A DNA stretch of 64,000 bases from Arthrobacter luteolus NBRC 107841. GTDB lineage: Bacteria > Actinomycetota > Actinomycetes > Actinomycetales > Micrococcaceae. Every line of letters starts with the position of its first letter. The first letter of the stretch is position 1. The stretch is taken from assembly GCF_001552075.1 (NCBI RefSeq), contig NZ_BCQM01000002.1, forward strand, positions 248,001 to 312,000. The letters run 5' to 3'. Shown piece after piece: positions 30,739 through 40,548 of this stretch. Both the position numbers and the translations under genes were made by a program. The notes under the pieces were generated by a model, which saw nothing but the letters and a program-made list of their open reading frames with translations, was not told where the DNA came from and searched no databases.

Positions 30739-32466
30739 ATGACTACCCTGGAATACACTTCGGAGGAATCACGCACGCAGGTCGCCCCGCGCGTTGTGCC
30801 GGTCTCCAAGGGACGCATCGTCGTCAACTGGATCACCTCCACTGACCACAAGACCATCGGGTACATGTACCTGATCGCCTCATTCATTTTCTTCTGCCTC
30901 GGCGGCGTGATGGCCCTGGTCATCCGTGCCGAGCTGTTTGAACCCGGTATGCAGATCCTGCAGACCAAGGAGCAGTACAACCAGCTCTTCACCATGCATG
31001 GCACTGTCATGCTGCTGATGTTCGCCACCCCGCTGTTTGCAGGATTCGCCAACGTCATCATGCCGCTCCAGATCGGCGCACCCGACGTCGCGTTCCCGCG
31101 GCTCAACGCCCTCGCCTTCTGGTTCTTCCTCTTCGGCAGCGTCATCGCAGTCTCCGGCTTCATCACCCCGCAGGGCGCAGCGTCCTTCGGCTGGTTTGCC
31201 TACGCACCCTTGTCGAACACAACGTTCTCGCCAGGTGTCGGCGGTGACCTCTGGGTCTTCGGCCTTGCGCTCTCCGGCTTCGGCACCATTCTTGGCGGCG
31301 TCAACTTCATCACCACGATCATCTGCATGCGTGCCCCGGGCATGACCATGTGGCGGATGCCGATCTTCACCTGGAACACCCTGGTGACGGCCATCCTGAT
31401 CCTGATGGCTTTCCCGCCGCTGGCTGCTGCACTGTTCGCCCTCGGCGCTGACCGCCGGTTCGGCGCTCACATCTTTGATCCGGAGAACGGCGGTGCCATC
31501 CTCTGGCAGCACTTGTTCTGGTTCTTCGGGCACCCTGAGGTCTACATCATCGCGCTGCCGTTCTTCGGTATCGTTTCGGAGATCTTCCCGGTCTTCAGCC
31601 GCAAGCCGATCTTCGGCTACAAGGGCCTGGTCTACGCAACGATCGCGATCGCAGCCCTCTCCGTGACCGTGTGGGCACACCACATGTACGTCACCGGCGG
31701 CGTGCTGCTTCCGTTCTTCGCCTTCATGACGATGCTGATCGCGGTGCCTACCGGGGTGAAGTTCTTCAACTGGATCGGCACGATGTGGCGGGGGTCCATC
31801 ACCTTCGAGACTCCGATGCTCTGGAGCATCGGCTTCCTCATTACCTTCCTGTTCGGCGGACTGACCGGCATCATCCTGTCCTCCCCGCCGCTGGACTTCC
31901 ACGTTTCGGATACTTACTTCGTGGTCGCCCACTTCCACTACGTGGTCTTCGGAACCGTTGTCTTCGCAATGTTCGCCGGCTTCTACTTCTGGTGGCCGAA
32001 GTGGACCGGAAAGATGCTCAACGAACGCCTCGGCAAGATCCACTTCTGGCTGCTCTTCCTGGGCTTCCACGGCACGTTCATGATCCAGCACTGGCTGGGT
32101 GTCATCGGCATGCCGCGCCGTTACGCGGACTACCTGGTGGAAGACAACTTCACCGCTATGAACCAGTTCTCCACGATCGCCTCCTTCGTCCTGGGAGCCT
32201 CGCTGATTCCGTTCTTCTGGAACGTCTACATCACCTGGCGCCACGGCAAGAAGGTTGAAGTTGATGACCCCTGGGGCTTCGGTGCATCGCTCGAGTGGGC
32301 TACGTCCTGCCCGCCGCCGCGCCACAACTTCACGTCGCTGCCGCGCATCCGTTCGGAACGTCCGGCACTGGATCTCCACCACCCGGAACTCCAGCAGACC
32401 GTGACCAATGAGTCCGCAGCGGGCAAGGTGCTCGGGTCCGCTGACCGCAAGGAGGCCGTGAAGTGA
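30739..32466 (+). CDS. ctaD: Cytochrome c oxidase subunit I
   Basis: Catalytic heme-copper subunit of aa3 oxidase; reduces O2 to water and pumps protons. 575 residues with twelve membrane helices. [17 protein letters not shown] holds the CuB His and cross-linked Tyr, HHMYVTG the His pair, and HFHYVVFG the heme a/a3 ligands. A strong GGAGGTAGGAGGAAAG ribosome site precedes the ATG. Its stop overlaps the ctaF start. Confidence 0.98.
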   Translation: MTTLEYTSEESRTQVAPRVVPVSKGRIVVNWITSTDHKTIGYMYLIASFIFFCLGGVMALVIRAELFEPGMQILQTKEQYNQLFTMHGTVMLLMFATPLFAGFANVIMPLQIGAPDVAFPRLNALAFWFFLFGSVIAVSGFITPQGAASFGWFAYAPLSNTTFSPGVGGDLWVFGLALSGFGTILGGVNFITTIICMRAPGMTMWRMPIFTWNTLVTAILILMAFPPLAAALFALGADRRFGAHIFDPENGGAILWQHLFWFFGHPEVYIIALPFFGIVSEIFPVFSRKPIFGYKGLVYATIAIAALSVTVWAHHMYVTGGVLLPFFAFMTMLIAVPTGVKFFNWIGTMWRGSITFETPMLWSIGFLITFLFGGLTGIILSSPPLDFHVSDTYFVVAHFHYVVFGTVVFAMFAGFYFWWPKWTGKMLNERLGKIHFWLLFLGFHGTFMIQHWLGVIGMPRRYADYLVEDNFTAMNQFSTIASFVLGASLIPFFWNVYITWRHGKKVEVDDPWGFGASLEWATSCPPPRHNFTSLPRIRSERPALDLHHPELQQTVTNESAAGKVLGSADRKEAVK

Positions 32467-32864
32467 AAATCGAATCCAAGCTCTTCCTTCTGATGGCTCC
32501 GTTCTTCCTCCTGGTGGGCGTTGTGTACGGCTACCTCGTGGAGTGGATGGAACCGGTTGGCTTCCTGGCGCTCTTCCTGACCGCCGGCATGTCACTGATG
32601 GTCGGTTACTACCTGGCCTTCACCGCACGCCGGGTCGGCATGCGGCCGGAGGACCGGCTGGATGCTGAAATCCACGAAGGTTCCGGCGAGCAGGGCTTCT
32701 TCAGCCCCTGGAGCTGGTGGCCCCTGGTTCTGGCTACGGCCTGTGCTGCAGGCTTCCTGGGCCTCGCAGTCGGCTGGTGGGTCTTCTATATCGGTGCTGG
32801 CCTCGCTGTCATTGCCCTTGTTGGCTGGGTCTTCGAGTACAGCCGCGGAAACCACGCACACTAA
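32463..32864 (+). CDS. ctaF: Cytochrome c oxidase subunit IV (actinobacterial CtaF)
   Basis: Small accessory subunit found in actinobacterial bc1-aa3 supercomplexes. 133 residues, four hydrophobic segments, starting [28 protein letters not shown]; ends [15 protein letters not shown] start overlapping the ctaD stop (GTGA). A strong terminator follows, closing the ctaCDF operon. Confidence 0.93.
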   Translation: MKIESKLFLLMAPFFLLVGVVYGYLVEWMEPVGFLALFLTAGMSLMVGYYLAFTARRVGMRPEDRLDAEIHEGSGEQGFFSPWSWWPLVLATACAAGFLGLAVGWWVFYIGAGLAVIALVGWVFEYSRGNHAH

Positions 32865-32895
32865 GGTGTTCCGCAGGTAGTTCAGGTTCGACGAG

Positions 32896-32932
32896 AGGGA
32901 GGATCCGCAGTTCGCTGCGGATCCTCCCTTTT
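32896..32932 (+). terminator. Terminator of the ctaCDF operon
   Basis: 15-bp perfect stem (agggaggatccgcag) with a ttcg loop and a trailing TTTT. Confidence 0.92.
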
Positions 32933-33073
32933 GCTGTTCCTGCGTGTCTTTCGTCCGGCCCGGATGTGCTGGCGCTTCCCGGTGTACCGGTATCCTAAAG
33001 ACAGTGCCGCTCCATCCTCTACAGGGGGTTCCCTCCGCATGTTCGCTGTGTCCTTCCCGGCTCCGGTCTGTCC

Positions 33074-33871
33074 GTGATAGCCAGGGCCCTGCGGGACTTC
33101 CCCGATTCCATCGACATAGCGTCCGGCGTCCCGAAGCACCGGCAGCTTGAGGACATCCTGCGCCGGTTTGTCGACCAGCATGCCCCAGCGGGAGCAGCCC
33201 TGCCTTCGGAACGGGAACTCGCCGCACACTTCAACGTTGCCCGGATGACAATCCGCCAGTCCATCGATGCGCTGGTTGCTGATGAGGTCCTGGAGCGTGT
33301 GGTGGGCGTCGGTACGTTTGTGGCGCGGCCCAAACTCGACCTGCAGATCAAGCTCACGTCCTACAGTGAGGAGATGCACCGCCGAGGCATGGTCCCGGAC
33401 GCGCGCGTGCTGACCTTTGAGCAGGTGCCAGCATCCCACCTGGTGGCCCGGGAACTGCAGATCGACCCGGGACAGCCCGTGGTCCGCTTCCGCCGTCAGC
33501 TGCTCGCTGACGGGGAGCCAATGAGTGTGGACGAGAATTTCATTCCCGCCTGGCACGTACCGGGCATGCTCGACGAAGAGCCGCCCACGTCGCTGTACCG
33601 GGTTCTGAGTGAGCGTTACGGGATGGTCATCGAATGGGGCGAGGACACCATCGAGGCCACAGCCGCTTCAGCGTCCATCGCCCGCCTGCTCAACGTCGAG
33701 CTGGGCGCCCCGCTGCTGAAGATCCAGCGCCATGCGTATGTTTCCCGGTCCATGGTGGACTATTCCGTCTCGTACTACCGCGCGGACCGGTACAAGCTCT
33801 GGGTGCCGCTCCAGCGGCCCGGCATCCGGACACCGCGCACCTATCACCCCGGACGCCACCAGGCGACCTGA
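33074..33871 (+). CDS. GntR-family regulator with UTRA domain
   Basis: HutC-type GntR transcription factor, 265 residues. Winged helix: PKHRQLEDILRRFVDQ, LPSERELAAHFNVARMTIRQSIDALVADEVLERVVGVGTFV; UTRA ligand domain follows (VVRFRRQLLADGEPMSVDENFIPAW). The effector is probably a small sugar or amino-acid-like molecule; not readable. GTG at 33074 has no ribosome site; a 12-codon frame (33039-33077) overlaps the start by GTGA and could couple translation. Followed at 25 bp by an unrecognised gene. Confidence 0.88.
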   Translation: MIARALRDFPDSIDIASGVPKHRQLEDILRRFVDQHAPAGAALPSERELAAHFNVARMTIRQSIDALVADEVLERVVGVGTFVARPKLDLQIKLTSYSEEMHRRGMVPDARVLTFEQVPASHLVARELQIDPGQPVVRFRRQLLADGEPMSVDENFIPAWHVPGMLDEEPPTSLYRVLSERYGMVIEWGEDTIEATAASASIARLLNVELGAPLLKIQRHAYVSRSMVDYSVSYYRADRYKLWVPLQRPGIRTPRTYHPGRHQAT

Positions 33872-33896
33872 CAAAGAATGGAGGGATCAGCCAAGA

Positions 33897-34454
33897 ATGG
33901 AGATCCTGAGGATGTACAAGCAGGATCCGCCCCGCGCGATGCTGTTCAAAGAGGCAGTCTACGAACCCGAAGACGGTTCGCTGATGACAACGCAGGGGAG
34001 GGTCGGGAATGAGGGCACCGTAGCCGTCCGTGAAGACGTCGACGCCGAAAAGGCCGAGACCCTCCTGGCCACCTTTGGTGCAGCAGCAGCTGCCGCCGGC
34101 TACGCCGAGATCCCGGAGGAGGAACAGCACTGGGTGATTGCCCAGTACCGGCTGAAATCCCGTGAAGGCACCGAACGGGACCGCTACCTCGAGCACAAGG
34201 CGGCGACAGCCATCGGGACATACTTTTCCTGGCGGGGGCTCGGATCGGTGGAGGAAACCGCGTTCAGTCCCTACAAGCTGAACATCCTCTGCCTGGTCCC
34301 GGACGTCAAGCTGGCGGTCAAGGGGATTCAGGTGGTCATTCGGGAATCGCGCCTGGACTTCACGAAACTGAGTATCGGAGCAGCTCCCTTCGCCGATTTG
34401 GAGCATCCCGTCCGCAAGCATCCGCTGCCTTCCCGGGAACCATTCGAGCTCTAG
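33897..34454 (+). CDS. Unrecognised protein, possibly WGR-like N-terminal part
   Basis: 185 residues. I do not recognise it with confidence. The first third, LFKEAVYEPEDGSLMTTQGRVGNEGTVAVRED, has the look of a WGR module (residue exchange with an external partner, then QGRxGxxG). The rest is acidic-basic and soluble, without catalytic motif. ATG after GGAGGG at ten bases. Begins 25 bp after the GntR gene, so it may be its cotranscribed partner. A strong two-way terminator follows. Confidence 0.6.
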   Translation: MEILRMYKQDPPRAMLFKEAVYEPEDGSLMTTQGRVGNEGTVAVREDVDAEKAETLLATFGAAAAAAGYAEIPEEEQHWVIAQYRLKSREGTERDRYLEHKAATAIGTYFSWRGLGSVEETAFSPYKLNILCLVPDVKLAVKGIQVVIRESRLDFTKLSIGAAPFADLEHPVRKHPLPSREPFEL

Positions 34455-34495
34455 TAACGCCCGCCCGGCAACCCGGCAGTCTTCACACCGGATAC

Positions 34496-34539
34496 AAAAA
34501 AGAGCTCCCGGCCAGCAATGCTGGCCGGGAGCTCTTTTT
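34496..34539. terminator. Bidirectional terminator before qcrB
   Basis: A perfect long palindrome (gagctcccggccagca and its complement) flanked by AAAAA and TTTTT, between convergent genes. Confidence 0.93.
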
Positions 34540-34550
34540 GTGCGGAGGGG

Positions 34551-36245
34551 CTAGTGCTTCTCGAGGGAAGCGGGAGCCTGATCCTCTTCGCTTGCCTCAA
34601 CTTCGGCAGGCGCTTCGTGATGGTGTGCTGCTTCGAGCTCGGCCGGCGTCACCGGAGCAACGCGGTCCTCGAAGAAGAACCGGGAGAGTGCTCCGCGGCG
34701 CTTCTCCTGGCGGCTGATCTTGCCCTTGGCATCCGGCTGGGCCGGCTGGACCTGGGGAGAATCGAAGGCGACCAGCTTGTAGCGCTTGTACTCGTCCAGC
34801 GGTTCGTGGACCTCGATGTACTCACCGTGCGGGAGGCGGACAATACGGCCGCTTTCCACACCGTGGAGCACAATTTCACGATCCTTGCGCTGCAGCGCCA
34901 GGGCGATGCGGCGGGCCACGATGAAACCGATGACCGGACCGAAGAAGAACAGAGCGCGCAGCCAGTAGGTGACATCGTTCAGCGACACATGGAAGTGCGT
35001 GGCGATGAGGTCGGAGCTGGCAGCAGCCCACATAACGCAGTAGAAGATCACGCCGGCAACGCCGATGGCGGTGCGGGTCGGCGCGTTGCGCGGACGATCA
35101 AGCAGGTTGTGGATCCGCTTGTCCTTGGTGACCCAGGCTTCGATCCACGGCCAGGTGAAGAGCAGCGTGAAGACGATGCCCGCGGGGACCAGGGCCGGCA
35201 GCAGCACGTTCAGGGACAGTGTGTTGACGCCCCAGGGGAACGGAATGTTCCATTCGAACGGGAAACCGAACAGCCAGCCCGGCATCAGACGGAGTGCACC
35301 GTCAACCCAGCCGATGTACCAGTCAGGCTGGGTGCCTGCCGAAACGGGGGAGGGGTCGTACGGGCCGTAGTTCCAGATCGGGTTGATCGTGAAGACCGCG
35401 GAGATAAACGCGATGATGCCGAAGACGATGAAGAAGAATCCACCGGCCTTGGCCGCGTAGACCGGGCCGACAGGGAAGCCGACAACGTTGTTGTTGGTAC
35501 GTCCCGGACCGCGCCACTGGGTGTGCTTGTGGATAACGACCATAAACAGGTGGATGGCGATCATCAGGAGGATGAGGGCCGGAACCAGCAGGATGTGCAG
35601 CACGTACAGGCGGCCGATGACCGCAGTACCCGGGAACTCCCCTCCGAAGAGGAAGAAGCTGATGTAGGTACCAACAACCGGGACTGCCTTGATAACACCG
35701 TCGATGATGCGCAGGCCGTTACCGGACAGCAGATCATCCGGCAGGGAGTAACCGGTGAAGCCGGCAGCCAGGGCCAGGATCAGCAGCACGCCGCCGACAA
35801 CCCAGTTGAGTTCGCGCGGCTTGCGGAACGCGCCGGTGAAGAAGACGCGAAGCATGTGCACGGAGACTGAAGCCACGAACAGCAGGGCCGACCAGTGGTG
35901 GACCTGGCGCATGAACAGTCCGCCGCGGATGTCGAACGAAATGTCCAGTGACGAAGCGTATGCCACGGACATCTCCACGCCCTTGAGCGGCACATAGCTG
36001 CCGTCGTAGTGCGTTTCGGCCATTGACGGGTCGAAGAAGAACGTCAGGAACGTTCCGGAGAGGAGAAGGATGACGAAGCTGTAGAGCGCCACTTCACCAA
36101 ACATGAAGGACCAGTGGTCAGGAAAGACCTTGCGGCCGAATTCCTTGACCATCATGGAGCCGCTGACGCGGGAATCCACGAAGTTGGTGATGCGCCCGAG
36201 CTTGGTCTTCGGCTCGTAGGTGCCGGTTGCAGAGGTAGCAGTCAT
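34551..36245 (-). CDS. qcrB: Cytochrome bc1 complex cytochrome b subunit
   Basis: Oxidises menaquinol and holds two b hemes. 564 residues; an N-terminal cytochrome b domain with VHHWSALLFVASVSVHMLRVF (heme His), GYSLPDDLLSGNGLRI, and later HKHTQWRGPGRTN and PFPWGVNTL (PEWY-loop region). The C-terminal extension of ~150 residues is actinobacterial. Last of the ctaE-qcrC-qcrA-qcrB operon; the start lies three bases after the qcrA stop. Confidence 0.97.
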   Translation of the reverse strand: MTATSATGTYEPKTKLGRITNFVDSRVSGSMMVKEFGRKVFPDHWSFMFGEVALYSFVILLLSGTFLTFFFDPSMAETHYDGSYVPLKGVEMSVAYASSLDISFDIRGGLFMRQVHHWSALLFVASVSVHMLRVFFTGAFRKPRELNWVVGGVLLILALAAGFTGYSLPDDLLSGNGLRIIDGVIKAVPVVGTYISFFLFGGEFPGTAVIGRLYVLHILLVPALILLMIAIHLFMVVIHKHTQWRGPGRTNNNVVGFPVGPVYAAKAGGFFFIVFGIIAFISAVFTINPIWNYGPYDPSPVSAGTQPDWYIGWVDGALRLMPGWLFGFPFEWNIPFPWGVNTLSLNVLLPALVPAGIVFTLLFTWPWIEAWVTKDKRIHNLLDRPRNAPTRTAIGVAGVIFYCVMWAAASSDLIATHFHVSLNDVTYWLRALFFFGPVIGFIVARRIALALQRKDREIVLHGVESGRIVRLPHGEYIEVHEPLDEYKRYKLVAFDSPQVQPAQPDAKGKISRQEKRRGALSRFFFEDRVAPVTPAELEAAHHHEAPAEVEASEEDQAPASLEKH

Positions 36246-36247
36246 GA

Positions 36248-37273
36248 TCAGCCACGCTCCCAGTAGCTCGGTCCAACGGGTTCTGTGAAGTCGCTGGTGG
36301 CGATGAGGTAACCCTCGTCATCAACGGCGATCGGCAGCTGGGGCAGCGGCCGGACGGCCGGCCCGAAGATCACGGCGCATTCCTGCGTCAGGTCGAACGT
36401 GGACTGGTGGCACGGGCACAGCAGGTGGTGCGTGTGCTGCTCGTACAGTGCCACGGGGCAGCCGACGTGCGTGCAGATCTTCGAGTAGGCAACAATGCCG
36501 TCCACCGACCAGTCTTCACGGCCGGGGGAGGGGTTGAGCTTGGACGGATCGAGGCGCATCAGCAGGACAACAGCCTTGGCCTTCTCCTCCAGCTTGTGCT
36601 CGGCGTCGTTCAGGCCTTCGGGAATGACGTGGAACGCGGAACCGAGGGTAACGTCCGATGCCTTGATCGGGGTGCCGCTGGGATCGCGGGTCAGGCGGAC
36701 GCCGTTGTCCCACATGGTGTGGCGCAGGACGTCGCCCGGGAGCGGGCCCAGATCGCGGAACATTGCGATCGCCGGCAGCGGAGCCAGTGCAACCGCACCC
36801 AGGAGGGTGTTGCGGATGAGCGGGCGGCGCTTGATCCCGGTCTCCTCGATGATGTCGCCGATCATCTTCTCGGCGACAACACGGTCTTCCTCCGGACGGA
36901 CTTCGTGACGTTCCTCGATGACTTCGTGGTCCGGCATGAGGGTCTTGGCCCAGTGCACGATGCCGACGCCGATGCCGAGCATCGCGAAGGCGGTGCCGAG
37001 GCCGAGGAAGAGGTTCTGCACCCGCAGGGTGCCGATGGTCTCATCCAGGCGGATAAAGAAATACGCGTAGAAAAAGAGCAGCGTTCCGATGACCGAGATG
37101 GCGAAGAGAATCGCCACCTGCTTTTCGGCGCGCTTCTCTGCCCGGGGATCCGTGTCGGCCAGGCGAGGGCGGTGCGGGGGAAGTCCAGGATTCTGGAATT
37201 CCCCTTCGACGCCCTGGCCAGCCGTAGCAACGGTGCCCGAGGTGTTCGGACTGCCGTGACTATGGTCGCCCAT
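36248..37273 (-). CDS. qcrA: Rieske iron-sulfur subunit of cytochrome bc1 complex
   Basis: Carries the [2Fe-2S] cluster that moves electrons from menaquinol to cytochrome c. 341 residues: three membrane helices in the N-terminal half, then Rieske motifs CTHVGC and CPCHQS (2Cys/2His). The ATG at 37273 sits four bases after GAGGGG and is preferred; an ATG four codons upstream (37285) is also open. Confidence 0.95.
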   Translation of the reverse strand: MGDHSHGSPNTSGTVATAGQGVEGEFQNPGLPPHRPRLADTDPRAEKRAEKQVAILFAISVIGTLLFFYAYFFIRLDETIGTLRVQNLFLGLGTAFAMLGIGVGIVHWAKTLMPDHEVIEERHEVRPEEDRVVAEKMIGDIIEETGIKRRPLIRNTLLGAVALAPLPAIAMFRDLGPLPGDVLRHTMWDNGVRLTRDPSGTPIKASDVTLGSAFHVIPEGLNDAEHKLEEKAKAVVLLMRLDPSKLNPSPGREDWSVDGIVAYSKICTHVGCPVALYEQHTHHLLCPCHQSTFDLTQECAVIFGPAVRPLPQLPIAVDDEGYLIATSDFTEPVGPSYWERG

Positions 37274-37358
37274 GATCCCCCTCATCCTTCTCTTGAAACT
37301 GCATTAGTAGACCTATGTGTAACTGTGATGTCACCCCGTGGGGTGAGCGCGGCGATGG

Positions 37359-38144
37359 TTAGGAAGACCGGGAGGTCAACCAGATGGTGAAAGCAATGAT
37401 CAGGCCAAGTCCGGCTGTCCAGATGAACAGGCCTTCGGAAACCGGACCGAGTGAACCGAGTTCTGCGCCGCCGGGGGAACCGTTGGCTTCGACGGTCTTC
37501 AGGAAGGTGATGATGTCCTGCTTCTCCTCGGGGGAGATGTTGGCATCGGAGAAGACGGGCATGTTCTGCGGGCCGGTGACCATGGCCTCGTAGATGTGCT
37601 CTTCGCTGACACCTTCAAGGGCCGGTGCGAACTTGCCACGCGTCAGGGCGCCACCGGCGCCTGCTGCGTTGTGGCACATGGCGCAGTTGACGCGGAACAG
37701 CTCGCCGCCGGCAGCTGCGTCGCCGGTGGTTTCGAGGTACTGCTCTTCCGGGACGGACGGGCCTGCGCCGAGGGAGGCAACGTAGGCAGCCAGCTGCGCG
37801 GTCTGTTCGTCGTTGAACTGCGCCGGCTTCTGCTGGGCCTGGGGGCCCTGCATGGCCATCGGCATACGGCCGGTGCCGACCTGGAAGTCGACCGATGCCG
37901 CTCCGACGCCTACAAGGGACGGTCCGTTTTCGGTGCCGGTGGACTCCATGCCGTGGCAGGTGGCGCAGTTGGCAATGAAAAGCTTCTCGCCCTGCTGCAC
38001 ATCATCGGCAGTGTAGGTAGTGGCGGCCTGTGCCTCGTTCGCTCCGCTGGCGGCTGCATAGATGCCACCGGTAACGATGAGGCCCAGCAGCAGCAGTACT
38101 ACTGCTGCCAAGGGGTGACGTCGCCTTTGCGATAGTGCCTTCAC
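37359..38144 (-). CDS. qcrC: Diheme cytochrome c subunit of bc1 complex
   Basis: 261 residues: N-terminal anchor (LAAVVLLLLGLIVTGGIYAAAS), two c-type heme motifs CATCH (60-64) and CAMCH (154-158), C-terminal anchor. In actinobacteria this subunit replaces soluble cytochrome c and passes electrons straight to CtaC in the bc1-aa3 supercomplex. GTG start with AGGA nine bases upstream. Confidence 0.96.
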   Translation of the reverse strand: MKALSQRRRHPLAAVVLLLLGLIVTGGIYAAASGANEAQAATTYTADDVQQGEKLFIANCATCHGMESTGTENGPSLVGVGAASVDFQVGTGRMPMAMQGPQAQQKPAQFNDEQTAQLAAYVASLGAGPSVPEEQYLETTGDAAAGGELFRVNCAMCHNAAGAGGALTRGKFAPALEGVSEEHIYEAMVTGPQNMPVFSDANISPEEKQDIITFLKTVEANGSPGGAELGSLGPVSEGLFIWTAGLGLIIAFTIWLTSRSS

Positions 38145-38222
38145 TTAGTGGTTCCTAACTTGTGTGGTCTTTTGGTTGCTCGTGCCACTTTGAATCTGGT
38201 GTGGTGATGCCCAGCTGGCGGG

Positions 38223-38861
38223 CTACTTGAGGAAGTAGATGATGACGAAGAGGGCAATCCAGACCACGTCAACGAAGTGCCAGTAGTAGGACGTCACGAT
38301 CGCCGACGTTGCTTCGAAGTGGCCGAACCGCTTGGCGGCGTAGGCACGTCCGATGATGAACAGGAATGCGATCAGACCGCCGGCCACGTGCAGGCCGTGG
38401 AAGCCGGTGGTGATGTAGAAAGAGGATCCATACGCGTTGGAGGAGAGCGAGATCCCGTGGGAAACAAGCTCCGCGTATTCGTATGCCTGAACGGATACGA
38501 AGATCGCTCCGAGGATGAAGGTCAGGAAGAACCACTCGACCATTCCCCAACGTGCGATCTGGAAGAAGCCGCCGGTACGGCGCGGCTGGAGCCGTTCAGC
38601 GGCAAAGACGCCGAACTGGCAGCTAAAGGAACTGGAAACAAGGATCACCGTGTTCACGAAGGCGAAGGGCACGTTCAGCTTGGCTGTTTCGATCTCCCAC
38701 ATCTCGCCCGAGGTGGAGCGGAGAGTGAAGTACATCGCAAACAGCGCAGCAAAGAACATGAGCTCGCTCGAGAGCCACACCACGGTCCCTACGGAGACCA
38801 TATTGGGGCGGTTCAGCGTGGGGTGAGCCGGGGTACTGGGGGCATGGGTCGCTGTTGTCAC
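38223..38861 (-). CDS. ctaE: Cytochrome c oxidase subunit III
   Basis: 212 residues, five to seven membrane helices: [68 protein letters not shown]. Stabilises subunit I and proton uptake. First gene of ctaE-qcrCAB. Leaderless: CATAAT lies six bases before the GTG. Divergent from trpD. Confidence 0.96.
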   Translation of the reverse strand: MTTATHAPSTPAHPTLNRPNMVSVGTVVWLSSELMFFAALFAMYFTLRSTSGEMWEIETAKLNVPFAFVNTVILVSSSFSCQFGVFAAERLQPRRTGGFFQIARWGMVEWFFLTFILGAIFVSVQAYEYAELVSHGISLSSNAYGSSFYITTGFHGLHVAGGLIAFLFIIGRAYAAKRFGHFEATSAIVTSYYWHFVDVVWIALFVIIYFLK

Positions 38862-38867
38862 ATAGAC

Positions 38868-38873
38868 ATTATG
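38868..38873 (-). promoter_or_regulatory. -10 box of the ctaE-qcrCAB operon
   Basis: CATAAT on the minus strand, six bases from the ctaE GTG, with no ribosome site. Confidence 0.6.
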
Positions 38874-39007
38874 GCCGCAAAACTGCCCAGTTCACCAACA
38901 GAACCGCACGAACGGCGCGTCCGATTCGTTCCCAAACGGCCCGCTTCCCAATAACGGCGCGGAACTGGCGCTCCGGAAACAAATCAGCATTTTCTACAAT
39001 TCGTAGA

Positions 39008-39013
39008 TAACCT
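39008..39013 (+). promoter_or_regulatory. -10 box of leaderless trpD
   Basis: TAACCT, seven bases before the trpD GTG; no ribosome site precedes it. Confidence 0.55.
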
Positions 39014-39020
39014 AGGTTGT

Positions 39021-40067
39021 GTGAGTACGTTTCCGAGTTCCAAGCACACCTGGCCGACGCTGATCAACGCGCTCATTGCGGGAGAGGACCTGAGCACCGA
39101 ACAGACCTGGTGGGCCATGAACACGATCATGGCCGGGGATGCAACGGACGCCCAGATCGCGGGGTTCCTGGTGTCCCTGAAGGCCAAGGGTGAAAGTGTC
39201 GAGGAACTCACCGGCCTGGTTGAGGCCATGCTGGAGAATGCCCGGCCCATCCATATCCCGGGCGAAACACTTGACATCGTGGGAACCGGCGGAGACCGTC
39301 ACAACACCGTCAACATTTCGACGATGGCCGCGCTGGTGTGTGCCGGCGCCGGAGCCAAGGTGGTAAAGCACGGCAACCGGGCGGCGTCGTCGTCCTCGGG
39401 TTCCGCGGATGTGATTGAAGCGCTGGGCGTCCGCCTGGACCTCCCGGTGGAGCGCGTTGCCGAAGCCGCAGTTGAGGCAGGGATCACCTTCTGCTTCGCC
39501 CAGGTGTTCCACCCGTCGATGCGCTTCGCTGCTGTCGCCCGGCGCGACATGGGTGTGCCCACGGCGTTCAACTTCATGGGGCCGCTGACCAATCCTTCGC
39601 GTCCGTCCGCCTCGGCGATTGGCGTGGCCGACGAACGCCTTGCACCGCTTATCGCCGGCGTGCTGGCCGCCCGGGGCGTCCGCGCGCTGGTGTTCCGCGG
39701 CGGCGACGGCCTGGATGAACTGACGACGACGGGTCCCTCCACCGTCTGGGAGGTGCGTAACGGCACCGTAGAGCGCTCCGTGGTGGATCCCCTTGATCTT
39801 GGGATCAGCAGGGCCACGCTGGATGATCTGCGCGGAGGAGACGCCCCCGCCAATGCCGCCGTCGTGCTCAGCGTCCTGGCCGGAGACAAGGGGCCGGTGC
39901 GGGACGCGGTGCTGCTGAACGCGGCCGCAGCGCTGGTCGCCCTGGATTCTTCTGCTGACGGGACGCTGCCTGATCGGCTCAGGGCCGCTCTGCGGCGCGC
40001 CGAGGAGTCGGTGGACAGCGGTCAGGCGCGGGAGGCCCTGGACCGGTGGGTGGCAGTCACGCAGTAA
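39021..40067 (+). CDS. trpD: Anthranilate phosphoribosyltransferase
   Basis: Second step of tryptophan synthesis: anthranilate plus PRPP. 348 residues; the PRPP site [30 protein letters not shown] and [27 protein letters not shown] are family signatures. It stands alone, away from other trp genes. Start GTG with a -10 box seven bases upstream. Ends before a two-way terminator. Confidence 0.96.
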   Translation: MSTFPSSKHTWPTLINALIAGEDLSTEQTWWAMNTIMAGDATDAQIAGFLVSLKAKGESVEELTGLVEAMLENARPIHIPGETLDIVGTGGDRHNTVNISTMAALVCAGAGAKVVKHGNRAASSSSGSADVIEALGVRLDLPVERVAEAAVEAGITFCFAQVFHPSMRFAAVARRDMGVPTAFNFMGPLTNPSRPSASAIGVADERLAPLIAGVLAARGVRALVFRGGDGLDELTTTGPSTVWEVRNGTVERSVVDPLDLGISRATLDDLRGGDAPANAAVVLSVLAGDKGPVRDAVLLNAAAALVALDSSADGTLPDRLRAALRRAEESVDSGQAREALDRWVAVTQ

Positions 40068-40093
40068 GTACGCCGCCGCGCGTCCGTCACCGC

Positions 40094-40133
40094 AAAAAAG
40101 AGAGGCAGGCCAGGCGGCCTGCCTCTCTTTTTT
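40094..40133. terminator. Bidirectional terminator after trpD
   Basis: aaaaaagagaggcaggcc and its complement around a four-base loop; A and T tracts on both ends. Confidence 0.92.
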
Positions 40134-40162
40134 GGTGCCGCTATAACCTGGGTCACCCTTGA

Positions 40163-40211
40163 AGTTCGTTCCCCTAACGCTGCGCAGGACGCTGGGTTAG
40201 GGGAACGAACT
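40163..40211. repeat. 16-bp perfect inverted repeat with 17-bp spacer
   Basis: agttcgttcccctaac (40163-40178) and its complement gttaggggaacgaact (40196-40211), 20 bp after the Lrp-type gene stop and just past the trpD terminator. No T tract, so not an ordinary terminator. Confidence 0.9.
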
Positions 40212-40230
40212 ATCTGTTTTGCCAGCCTAA

Positions 40231-40512
40231 TTAGCCGTCGAAACCGAGGGAAAAAGCGGCGTCCAGATCGTGTTTGGAGTAAGCCCGGAAGGCTATCTGG
40301 GTGGTGGTGCCGATCACGCCGGGGACTTTGGAGAGCCGGTTCGCGATGGTGTCGGCCAGGTCCTCGTGGCGGCGGACCCGGGCGATGGCAATCAGGTCCC
40401 ACTCACCGGTGACCGAGTAGACCTCGCTGATGCCCTCGAGCTCGGAGATTTCCTCGGCACATTCAGGGATCCGGGCGGAGTCGGTCTGGATGAGTACGAA
40501 AGCGGTGATCAT
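40231..40512 (-). CDS. Stand-alone Lrp/AsnC ligand-binding (RAM) domain protein
   Basis: 93 residues matching only the effector-binding, oligomerising half of Lrp/AsnC regulators: MITAFVLIQTDSARIPECAEEISELEGISEVYSVTGEWDLIAIARVR, without a helix-turn-helix. Such proteins bind amino acids or modify full-length Lrp partners. ATG after GAAAGG. Last gene of the FtsX-ABC-TetR-DUF3054 run. Confidence 0.88.
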   Translation of the reverse strand: MITAFVLIQTDSARIPECAEEISELEGISEVYSVTGEWDLIAIARVRRHEDLADTIANRLSKVPGVIGTTTQIAFRAYSKHDLDAAFSLGFDG

Positions 40513-40548
40513 TGCTTGCCTTTCGAAGGTCCTGCAGGGCGCGGAATG

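Noticed and set aside
30880-32595. 571-codon open frame on the minus strand opposite ctaD
   Set aside because: A mirror of the strongly recognised ctaD, caused by high GC codon use; low-complexity His/Glu/Arg content and no family.
34518-35870. 450-codon open frame on the plus strand opposite qcrB
   Set aside because: Shadow of qcrB; it runs through the terminator and has no recognisable domain.
36407-37390. 327-codon open frame opposite qcrA
   Set aside because: Shadow of the Rieske gene; no family features.
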